Positions 57,530 through 64,000 of a stretch of 64,000 bases of DNA are shown here, in pieces. The notes below the pieces were generated by a model. The model ran no database searches. It was not told the DNA's origin and saw only the letters and a list, made by a program, of their open reading frames with translations. The DNA comes from Chitinophagales bacterium (GTDB taxonomy: Bacteria > Bacteroidota > Bacteroidia > Chitinophagales > Chitinophagaceae), in the NCBI GenBank assembly GCA_017303335.1, contig JAFLBK010000002.1, positions 186,001 to 250,000 on the forward strand, given 5' to 3'. The position numbers and the translations under genes were made by a program. Position 1 is the first letter of the stretch, and every line of letters starts with the position of its first letter.

Positions 57530-58513
57530 CTACGAAGCGTATTGGGCCGGACTGTATCCGAATTGTTTTTTGAATTCCGCCGAAAAACTGCTCACATTGT
57601 TGTAGCCGATGAAAAAGGCCGTTTCGGATACATTCATCTCTTTTTCCCGGAGAAGTTCTTTGGCCTTCTGCATGCGCAGCCGGAGTATATGGCTGAAGAC
57701 GGTGGTCTGGAAGAATTGCCTGTATCCCTTCTTGAGTTTGAATTCATTCAATGCGAACCGGCTGCAAAGTTCCTGTAAGGACAAGGGTTCAAGGTATGAC
57801 TGCTCGATGAATGTTTTTACCGCGTGGATCTTTTCTTTATCGGCCGGTTTCCATTTGTCGGTTGAAGTGCTTGTTTGCAGGGTATGCAAATGTTCGAATT
57901 GCAGTACGAATAATTCCATCATCTTGCTTTCGATAAACAGGTAGCGGGTGAGTCCTTCGAAACGGCATTGCCGTATTGAGGCGATGATGCCATACATTTC
58001 GCAATGCCATTGAACCGGTTCGGGGATGGCGAGGAATGGACGTTTTTTATCGAGATGCCGCCGGAAAGCCGTCAGCGAACCACTGTCACCTGCGGCCATG
58101 AGTTCATCGAGGAAAGAAGGATTGTAGGTAATGGTGCATGCGTGAAAGCGGCCTGATAAAAGCGTATGCCTGCCGCTGAAGTCGGTATTGTAATGAAAGT
58201 TGTGCCGTTGGTTACCGAATCTGACCGTACCCTTCATATTATTGAATGCCGATTCTACGTCTCCTTCCAGGATAAAGGCAGATTCGGCCGTTTCAGCCGG
58301 CTCGGTATCCAGCAATATCACCGGACTGTGTGTGTGAATACGAAACTCGGAAAAACGCATACCCGCGGTACCGATCGTGTGTAAACTGCCGCTGCCCAAT
58401 GCAGGTTCCGAAAATGCAAATCTATCTTCTGTATACCGTTCCCCCGCGTGCACGGGATCATGCATGATATCACCGAAGTACTGCGGCAGTGCGGCTGTGT
58501 TGATCGTATCCAT
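57530..58513 (-). CDS. AraC family transcriptional regulator
   Basis: Cytoplasmic regulator of 327 residues. The N-terminal 220 residues form a ligand or oligomerisation domain with no clear match. The C-terminal double helix-turn-helix runs from about 225 to 325: IHAVKTFIEQSYLEPLSLQELCSRFALNEFKLKKGYRQFFQTTVFSHILRLRMQKAKELL and SETAFFIGYNNVSSFSAEFKKQFGYSP, the classical AraC signature. It is divergent from the cupin protein gene (77 bases between starts), so it may control it; this is inference from position. Confidence 0.92.
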   Translation of the reverse strand: MDTINTAALPQYFGDIMHDPVHAGERYTEDRFAFSEPALGSGSLHTIGTAGMRFSEFRIHTHSPVILLDTEPAETAESAFILEGDVESAFNNMKGTVRFGNQRHNFHYNTDFSGRHTLLSGRFHACTITYNPSFLDELMAAGDSGSLTAFRRHLDKKRPFLAIPEPVQWHCEMYGIIASIRQCRFEGLTRYLFIESKMMELFVLQFEHLHTLQTSTSTDKWKPADKEKIHAVKTFIEQSYLEPLSLQELCSRFALNEFKLKKGYRQFFQTTVFSHILRLRMQKAKELLREKEMNVSETAFFIGYNNVSSFSAEFKKQFGYSPAQYAS

Positions 58514-58590
58514 TTTCCGAAAATATTAATCCGTTTACCTGAAAAGAGGAGGCCTTCGCCGGGTTCATCTTTGCATAAAAGTATCAAGCC

Positions 58591-59385
58591 ATGCAAAACA
58601 ATGTAAACACAGCTGTATCTATTGATGAAAAAGCTGTATCAGTTGACAAAAAAAGAAAGCGGTACCCATCCTCCTGGTACCTGTTTTACCCGGTTGGCGT
58701 CGTAAAGGCCTGGAGGAGCAAACGCAAGACCTGGGTCAAACTGCTTTATTCCGTGCTCTACCTGCCCGTTTTTCTCGTGCTGTTCCTCTACCTGGGCATT
58801 GTCCTGTTCGCGGCCTTCCTGCCGCCCCTGGACAGAACCGTAGGATCCCGTTCCGACCGCAGTATTGTCAACAAGGAAGGAAATTATGCCGCCCGTTTTA
58901 TTAAAACAGGAGCCGAAACAAACGGGGCCTATGAACTCGTGGAAGTGGAGCTGGAGCCTTTTGGCGGTAACGACTGGCATTACCACAGCCGCTTTGTGGA
59001 AGAGTTTACCGTGCTGGAGGGGCAGGTGCGCATCGGGCAAAACGGGACTGAACTGTTATTGAATAAGGGGCAGGGTACGGCAGCACAGAAAAAAGACATG
59101 CATTATTTTAAAAATGCGCTCAACGCGAAATCGGTACTGCTGGTGAAGATCACCCCGGCCGCGGGCCTCGAAAAAACATTGCGGGTGGCATACGGATTGA
59201 TCAACGATGGCCTGCTCAAAAATGAAATGACCGAAAATCCCTGGCATATGGCCCTATTGCTTGCCTACAGCGAATCGTACCTGCCAGGTATGCCATCCTG
59301 GTTCCAGGAACCCCTGATCAATTCCCTGGCGAAGATCGCTCAATGGAAAGGGGAAGACAAGTCCTTGTACAAATACTTCAAATAA
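58591..59385 (+). CDS. Membrane-anchored cupin domain protein
   Basis: 264 residues. A basic N-terminus and WYLFYPVGVVKAWRSKRK precede a hydrophobic segment (about 53-78). The cupin barrel spans about 95-190 with the metal-binding set WHYHSRFVEEF (His-x-His, Glu) and a second His in KKDMHYFKNAL. The C-terminal 75 residues (SYLPGMPSWFQEPLINSLAKIAQW) are not recognised. The substrate is unknown. The start follows CATCTTTG (58565-58572), one base off a -7 box. Probably under the divergent AraC regulator. Confidence 0.8.
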   Translation: MQNNVNTAVSIDEKAVSVDKKRKRYPSSWYLFYPVGVVKAWRSKRKTWVKLLYSVLYLPVFLVLFLYLGIVLFAAFLPPLDRTVGSRSDRSIVNKEGNYAARFIKTGAETNGAYELVEVELEPFGGNDWHYHSRFVEEFTVLEGQVRIGQNGTELLLNKGQGTAAQKKDMHYFKNALNAKSVLLVKITPAAGLEKTLRVAYGLINDGLLKNEMTENPWHMALLLAYSESYLPGMPSWFQEPLINSLAKIAQWKGEDKSLYKYFK

Positions 59386-59411
59386 TCGCTATGATGATGA
59401 ACTTCATTTTC

Positions 59412-59435
59412 GCCCGGCATTGACCGGGCTTTTTT
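59412..59435 (+). terminator. Terminator after the cupin gene
   Basis: GCCCGG (59412-59417) pairs with CCGGGC (59424-59429), followed by six T. Confidence 0.85.
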
Positions 59436-59481
59436 GATCAGCGAAACCACCGGTCGGGACAGAATGTGCTAACTTTATCAC

Positions 59482-60396
59482 ATGCTCGACATAGTCATAG
59501 AAGCCCGCAAGGCCGCCCTTGCTACCGGACTTGATGTGCGCCGTATCCTTCCCTTTCGTATGCGCCGCATGGTAGGCCCGTTTATCTTTATGGATCATGC
59601 CGGCCCGGTTGAGATGGCGCCTGCAACCGCCCCATCGATGGATGTGCTGCCGCATCCGCATATCGGCCTCTCCACGGTTAGTTATTTATTCGACGGGCAG
59701 ATGATGCACCGCGACAGCCTCGGGGTGGAGCAGATCATCCGCCCCGGCGAAGTGAACTGGATGACGGCGGGCAGCGGTATATCGCATTCGGAACGGTTCG
59801 AAGAGCCGGGGGCCCTGGCGGGTTCGATGGAATTGCTGCAGACCTGGGTGGCGCTACCGGAGAAGGATGAAGAAGCCGCTCCTTCGTTCGATAATTATAA
59901 GCCCGAACAATTGCCGGTGTTCACCGATACGGGTGTATGGATGCGGCTCATCGCCGGAAACGCGTATGGACTCAACAGCGCCGTCAAAACACATTCGCCC
60001 CTGTTCTACCTGCACGTGGAACTGGAAGCGGGCGCTGTGTTCGGTTTGCCGAAAGAACACAGCGAACGGGGGTTTTATATTGTAAAAGGAAGTGTGGAGA
60101 TGGCCGGGCGTTTTTACAGCGCCGGGCAGATGCTGGTATTTACCAAAGGGGTGGATCCGCTGATCAGGGCCATGGAAAAAACATCGCTGATGATGCTGGG
60201 TGGAGAACCACTCGGTGAGCGCTTCATCTGGTGGAATTTTGTTTCTTCACGCAAGGAACGCATCGAACAGGCCAAGGCCGATTGGAAGGAGGGCCGCATC
60301 CTGTTACCGCCAACGGATAATCACGAGTTTGTTCCGCTTCCCGAGGACAAGTCTAAGTCGGCCGGCAGTGCGCCACCTCCTGAATTACTTTCCTGA
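59482..60396 (+). CDS. Pirin family protein
   Basis: Double-cupin protein of 304 residues. The N-terminal cupin has the pirin metal ligands His58, His60 (LPHPHIGLST), His102 and Glu104 (SGISHSER), so iron or another metal should bind. RILPFRMRRMVGPFIFMDHAGP and FQLLQTWV-like SMELLQTWVALP are family landmarks, and the second cupin spans about 175-255. Bacterial pirins have quercetinase activity or bind regulatory partners; which applies here is not clear. A TAACTTTA box lies just upstream (near 59470). Confidence 0.92.
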   Translation: MLDIVIEARKAALATGLDVRRILPFRMRRMVGPFIFMDHAGPVEMAPATAPSMDVLPHPHIGLSTVSYLFDGQMMHRDSLGVEQIIRPGEVNWMTAGSGISHSERFEEPGALAGSMELLQTWVALPEKDEEAAPSFDNYKPEQLPVFTDTGVWMRLIAGNAYGLNSAVKTHSPLFYLHVELEAGAVFGLPKEHSERGFYIVKGSVEMAGRFYSAGQMLVFTKGVDPLIRAMEKTSLMMLGGEPLGERFIWWNFVSSRKERIEQAKADWKEGRILLPPTDNHEFVPLPEDKSKSAGSAPPPELLS

Positions 60397-60409
60397 TCTT
60401 TCGCAATGA

Positions 60410-60946
60410 TCAGCCCGCCGGGAAATGTTGTTGCAGCAATGCCAGCCCTTCATGCCATTGATAATGCCCGCTTGCCGAATTGATATGGCCTGCCTCGCCG
60501 ATGTTGATGAGTTCGCTGCCCCAGCAGCGGGCAAAGTATGTTGACCGATCCAACGATACCCACACATCATTCGAACTTGCGACAATGATGCTTTTGAAAT
60601 CAAGCTTATTTCTGGGTATCGGTGCAAAGCCTTTGGCCGGAAAGGTATATACATCCGCCTCGGCGTCGCTGGGCGCTACCAGCAAAGCGCCTTTGATTGT
60701 GCGTTTATATTGGTTTGCCCAGTGTACGATGGTAAGGCAGCCCAGGCTGTGGCCGATGAGCACCACCGTAGCGGGATCGTATGCGCTGATCGCTTTATCA
60801 ATGCGGGCGATCCAGTCTTCACAAACAGGCGCATCCCATTCTTTTTGTTCCACCCGTGTAAAATTTTTCCCGGTGCTTTCAAACCAGGTCTGCCAGTGTT
60901 GGGGGCCCGAATTGCCCAGGCCGGGGATGATGAGGTAGTTGGTCAT
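60410..60946 (-). CDS. RBBP9/YdeN family alpha/beta hydrolase
   Basis: Small serine hydrolase of 178 residues. N-terminal YLIIPGLGNSGPQHWQTWFE and WDAPVCEDWIARIDKAI are family hallmarks, the nucleophile is in LIGHSLGC, the acid in ASSNDVWV and the histidine in AGHINSASGHYQW. Cytoplasmic, no signal peptide. The natural substrate of the family is unknown. It begins 17 bases after the ABC ATPase stop, so it belongs to the three-gene operon. Confidence 0.92.
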   Translation of the reverse strand: MTNYLIIPGLGNSGPQHWQTWFESTGKNFTRVEQKEWDAPVCEDWIARIDKAISAYDPATVVLIGHSLGCLTIVHWANQYKRTIKGALLVAPSDAEADVYTFPAKGFAPIPRNKLDFKSIIVASSNDVWVSLDRSTYFARCWGSELINIGEAGHINSASGHYQWHEGLALLQQHFPAG

Positions 60947-60962
60947 TTTTTCTTTTACTGGG

Positions 60963-61643
60963 TTAGTCTTTGAATAACTGGTCGATCTTTTTCCCGACGC
61001 TGGCTTCTTTCATCTCCGCCTCCAATGCGCCGAATCCATCCTTTTGTACCGAGCGTTGGATCATTCCTTCGTGCAACAGGTGTATCTCATCGCAGGTATC
61101 GTGCAGGGTGGAGAAGATATGCGACGACACCACGACGATCTTGTTTCGCTGTTTCAGCGAAAGGATCAGTTCGGTGATGACGATATTGCTTTGTATATCG
61201 ACGCCGTTGAAGGGCTCATCCAGGATAAAGTAATCATTATCCTGCAGAAGGATGGCCATCAGCGCCAGCTTCTTTTTCATTCCGGTAGAGTAGGTGGATG
61301 CATACCTTTTCAGGGGCAACTCAAAGATATTCCTGCTTTCGATATCTGCTTCCTGTTTCTGGCGGGCATTGCAAAGCAGGCGTATGTACTCAATTCCGGT
61401 GATCCGCGAGAAAAAATAGGGCTCGGTGGGTAATAAGCCGAGATGGTTTTTGAGTGGATCCTTATCGGCCCTGATTTCGCCTTCGCAGGTTTCGAGCCCG
61501 GCTATGCAACGGAATAAGGTTGTTTTACCGGCGCCATTCTCCCCGGCAATGCCATAGACCCTGCCTCTTTCAAGTCGCAGGTTGATATTTTTCAATGCCT
61601 GCTTGTCGCCATAATTTTTTGATAAGCCCGTAACCTGGATCAT
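60963..61643 (-). CDS. ABC transporter ATP-binding protein
   Basis: 226 residues. Walker A GENGAGKTT (about 34-42), Q-loop LGLLPTEPYFF, signature YSTGMKKKLALM, Walker B YFILDEPFNGVD and H-loop VVSSHIF. The signature is STGMKKK rather than SGGQ, as in exporter-type ATPases of the CcmA/drug-export group. Its ATG overlaps the permease stop (ATGA), so it is the partner of that membrane protein. Cargo unknown. Confidence 0.94.
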   Translation of the reverse strand: MIQVTGLSKNYGDKQALKNINLRLERGRVYGIAGENGAGKTTLFRCIAGLETCEGEIRADKDPLKNHLGLLPTEPYFFSRITGIEYIRLLCNARQKQEADIESRNIFELPLKRYASTYSTGMKKKLALMAILLQDNDYFILDEPFNGVDIQSNIVITELILSLKQRNKIVVVSSHIFSTLHDTCDEIHLLHEGMIQRSVQKDGFGALEAEMKEASVGKKIDQLFKD

Positions 61644-62557
61644 TTGAGTATGCGGTTGAGTGAGCCCGTGGCCCGGTTGTAAAAATAGGGTATGGCAATG
61701 AGCAGCAAGGGTGGAAACGCCAGGCAGAAGGCCAGTATAATGCCGTTCAGCAGACCGATCTCGCCCGGGTAATCGGCATATTTTGCCAGGATCATGGATG
61801 TCAGTAACGCAAAGCCGATGATTGTGAACAAAATAAGCAATCCTGTTTTTTCCGGGAAGAAGATAAGCAGCGCCACCAGGTCAGCAGCCACGATCATTGC
61901 ACTGAATAACCAGGCTGTCTTTATTTTTTCAAGCAGGAATTCTGTTGGGGTCAAACTGTATATCCAGACATAATATTCATTCTCCGGCTTGAGGTAAAAC
62001 CCAAGGATGATGGCGAACAGGGCCAGCAGACTGAAAATACCCAGGTTGGGATTATTAACGGAGACCGCTACGGCAGTCAGTATATAGATCCCGCCCAGCA
62101 GGTAGAATGCATTGCGAAATCCGATTGTGAATTCGAATGGTTTTTTTGAAAAGGGAGTGGGCATGGCTGGCACCGGCAGCGACCGGAAGTTGAACAGGGC
62201 GAGTATTGCTGCCAGGGCCAAAAGGGCCAAGGCGATGACGTATTGTTGTTTGAAGACAAGGAAAATGAAAAAGGGTAATGCAACCAGGCCGTTCTCTGCC
62301 ATGCGCACCTGCCTGAACACCGGGTCGTTGAAACAGGTTCTCAGAAAATCAGTTCTTCTTTTTTCGGTAAGGGGTACCAGCAGGCCCAGTGCGATGGCTG
62401 TATAGATGAATGGTGCCAGCCGGGTACGGTCGAACAACAGGAAAGAGAAAAGGATAAAACCGGATACCAGCAAAAGCCAACCGATGCGGGGATCGATTCC
62501 CGCGTCTTTAATCCTTCGGTTCAATAACGTAACGTGGAGTAAGAAATATGCTTTCAA
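61640..62557 (-). CDS. ABC transporter membrane subunit (putative)
   Basis: Hydrophobic protein of 305 residues with about eight membrane segments (for example GWLLLVSGFILFSFLLF, LVALPFFIFLVF, ILTAVAV, AMIVAADLVALLIFF, GILLFTIIGFALL-like and GIILAFCLAFPPLLLIAI). No named family is recognised, but it lies directly upstream of, and overlaps, an ABC ATPase gene, so it is probably the permease. The start is TTG at 62557; no ATG is near. The 62558-62650 gap separates it from purE. Confidence 0.75.
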   Translation of the reverse strand: MKAYFLLHVTLLNRRIKDAGIDPRIGWLLLVSGFILFSFLLFDRTRLAPFIYTAIALGLLVPLTEKRRTDFLRTCFNDPVFRQVRMAENGLVALPFFIFLVFKQQYVIALALLALAAILALFNFRSLPVPAMPTPFSKKPFEFTIGFRNAFYLLGGIYILTAVAVSVNNPNLGIFSLLALFAIILGFYLKPENEYYVWIYSLTPTEFLLEKIKTAWLFSAMIVAADLVALLIFFPEKTGLLILFTIIGFALLTSMILAKYADYPGEIGLLNGIILAFCLAFPPLLLIAIPYFYNRATGSLNRILK

Positions 62558-62650
62558 CGTGCTTATGCCGGGTGCCTGGTGAAGGGGCGAATATATCGAT
62601 GTTGCCGCTAACCGGCTTTCGGGAAATGTTAAATGGCGGTATACCGGTTC

Positions 62651-63217
62651 TTAATCAAATTCATTCCGGTAACCGGCGTCGCGGACATTCTTCACACTTT
62701 CCTGCACCACATCATCCTGGTATTCTTTAAAGGCTTCCAGTTTTCCGGCGATGGATGTGTCGTGCAGGGCCAGCACCTGGGCGGCGAGGATACCCGCGTT
62801 TTTGGCGCCATTCAGCGCCACGGTGGCTACGGGCACGCCGTAGGGCATCTGCAGGATAGACAGTACCGAATCCCAGCCGTCGATGCTGTTGGATGATTTT
62901 ACGGGTACGCCGATCACGGGCAGTACCGTATTGGCGGCGATCATACCCGGCAGGTGTGCGGCTCCGCCGGCGCCGGCGATGATCACTTTCATGCCGCGGT
63001 CCTTGGCCTGACGGGCGTAGTCACGCAGGCGTTCCGGCGTGCGGTGGGCCGATACGATCGTAAGCTCCGGCTCCACCTCAAACTGGCGCAGCATTTCGGC
63101 GGCGCCTTTCATGATCTCGAGATCGCTCTCGCTTCCCATGACGATGCCCACAAGGGGACCGTTTGCGGGAGCGGGTTGCTGGTTTCGGGTTGCGGGTTTT
63201 GAACTTTGCTTTGCCAT
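62651..63217 (-). CDS. purE: 5-(carboxyamino)imidazole ribonucleotide mutase
   Basis: Class I PurE, which converts N5-CAIR to CAIR in purine synthesis. 188 residues with a non-conserved N-terminal 20 residues ([14 protein letters not shown]). The catalytic motif is [10 protein letters not shown] with SAHRTPERL following (His of the mutase) and [14 protein letters not shown]; all are intact. The C-terminus is typical for the class. purK is not in the window. No clear promoter box was found upstream. Confidence 0.95.
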   Translation of the reverse strand: MAKQSSKPATRNQQPAPANGPLVGIVMGSESDLEIMKGAAEMLRQFEVEPELTIVSAHRTPERLRDYARQAKDRGMKVIIAGAGGAAHLPGMIAANTVLPVIGVPVKSSNSIDGWDSVLSILQMPYGVPVATVALNGAKNAGILAAQVLALHDTSIAGKLEAFKEYQDDVVQESVKNVRDAGYRNEFD

Positions 63218-63328
63218 CGCTGCCTGGTTTATTTTTTCTTGTTGTTTGAGGCGTTAAGGTAAGAAATAATCGGAGGCAGGGGAAATTTTGCGAATATCGT
63301 TTTGTTGCCAGCGATCAACAGAATGGAG

Positions 63329-63410
63329 TGTCATCCTGAGCGTGAGCGAAGGATCTCAAATCCGTTCCCGGATAAAACAAGGAGATGCTTCGCGTACGCT
63401 CAGCATGACA
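63329..63410. repeat. Inverted repeat with TGTCATCCTGAGC / GCTCAGCATGACA ends
   Basis: TGTCATCCTGAGC (63329-63341) continues GTGAGCGAAGGATCTC; GAGATGCTTCGCGTAC continues into GCTCAGCATGACA (to 63410). The two 29-base arms are imperfect complements around a 24-base centre. Repeats with these ends are widespread in many bacterial phyla (from memory). It lies between purE and the TolC gene; the rest of 63218-63446 shows no gene. Confidence 0.8.
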
Positions 63411-63446
63411 GCATACGCGAATTCAGCGTGCAGAAGACGTCATTCG

Positions 63447-64000
63447 TTATTTTCCGAAATCTCCCTTCAGCCTCAGCAACTCTGTTTCGGCGAGTTTGGT
63501 ATTGTAGCGGGCGGCAATGAGCCGGTCGTAGGCCAGCTCCAGGCTTTTCTGGGTTTCCCGCAATTCGAGGTAGGTGGAGAGGCCCAGGCGTAAACGCTCG
63601 AGGGCGATGAATACATTTTCTTTGGCCAGCAGGATATTCTCTTCCTCCAGTGCCAGCATTTTTTTCTGCAGTTCATAATCCTTGTAGGCATTGGTGATGC
63701 TGAGGTCGATCTGCGCTTTCTGGTTGAGGTAGGAAAGATTGAGGTAATCAATATCGAGCTGGGCCTGTTTGATGAGCCGGCGGGTATTGAAGCCATTGAG
63801 GATGGGTATGCTGATCCCGATGCCGTAATTGAAACCGTTGTTCCGGCTGTACAGGGGTGTAAAGGGATTGATCACCGTTTTGTTGTCGGTCTTGGAATAA
63901 TTATAAGCCGAATTGAAGGTGAGCGTCGGCCAGCGTTCCGCTTTTCTTTCTTTCAGTGTGAGCTTACCGATGTCGATATTCTTTTTGGTGATTTGCAGTT
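63447..64000 (-). CDS. TolC family outer-membrane efflux protein (partial)
   Basis: C-terminal 184 residues of a TolC/OprM-type protein; the 5' end lies beyond the window. Typical sequence: LTLKERKAERWPTLTFNSAYNYSKT, NYGIGISIPILNGFNTRRLIKQAQLD, long helices with IDLSITNAYKDYELQKKMLALEEENILLAKEN, then RLRLGLSTYLELRETQKSLELAYDRLIAARYNTKLAETELLRLKG. An internal GTG at 63875 is not the real start because the frame continues upstream without stop. It probably works with an RND or MFS efflux pump encoded outside the window. Confidence 0.9.
   Translation of the reverse strand, partial: LQITKKNIDIGKLTLKERKAERWPTLTFNSAYNYSKTDNKTVINPFTPLYSRNNGFNYGIGISIPILNGFNTRRLIKQAQLDIDYLNLSYLNQKAQIDLSITNAYKDYELQKKMLALEEENILLAKENVFIALERLRLGLSTYLELRETQKSLELAYDRLIAARYNTKLAETELLRLKGDFGK

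Overview
The window reads as chromosome of a member of the Bacteroidetes, most likely the Chitinophagaceae or a close relative. Evidence: promoters of the TTTG / TAnnTTTG type, several very large secreted proteins ending in a type IX secretion (T9SS) sorting domain, a TonB-dependent receptor, paired DUF2807 proteins, a propeller-type LytS histidine kinase with a LytTR regulator, DUF5777 and YceI envelope proteins, and the 405-410-residue type of IspH. Assignment below phylum is inference from gene content.

Layout. 1-5.1 kb: AI-2E transporter (cut by the window edge), an L,D-transpeptidase-like protein, dapA, a secreted esterase, RNase Z and a STAS protein. 5.2-16.3 kb: clpC, a 1444-residue calcium-repeat T9SS protein, cmk, and two T9SS proteins sharing a C-terminal module. 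16.3-25.1 kb: ispH, a GH13 amylase, HtrA protease, acyl-CoA reductase divergent from a ferredoxin, a lipoprotein, then ddl, a PASTA protein and a rhodanese. 25.1-31.3 kb: a TonB-dependent receptor behind a TPP riboswitch (thiamine uptake), two DUF2807 paralogs, and two hydrolases. 31.3-35.5 kb: initiator tRNA, a GIY-YIG gene bracketed by direct repeats carrying a copy of the tRNA 3' half, era, der, a RAYT transposase bracketed by palindromes, and a small lipoprotein. 35.5-43.2 kb: a broken T9SS gene and two large paralogous T9SS genes. 43.2-49.7 kb: sigma factor and membrane partner, NlpC/P60 hydrolase, TauE-like permease, pyrophosphatase, CrcB, lipoproteins, PhoH, and a second RAYT with its own palindromes. 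50-57.4 kb: an eight-gene minus-strand cluster (OB-fold protein, two heme-c-like lipoproteins, two YceI proteins, a DUF5777 barrel, histidine kinase, response regulator). 57.5-64 kb: AraC regulator, cupin protein, pirin, a three-gene ABC transporter/hydrolase operon, purE and a TolC-family protein (cut by the edge).

Most genes are ordinary housekeeping or envelope functions. The unusual content is a set of small repetitive systems. There are two separate RAYT-like HUH transposase genes, each tightly bracketed by its own palindrome family. The first family (arm AAACCTATAAGGTYT) has at least five copies across 18 kb, mostly just after stop codons, with paired base changes that keep the hairpin. 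Next to the initiator tRNA, a GIY-YIG gene lies between 32-bp perfect direct repeats, the second of which runs into an exact copy of the tRNA 3' half. Several intergenic regions are built from short degenerate words that recur in inverted orientation.
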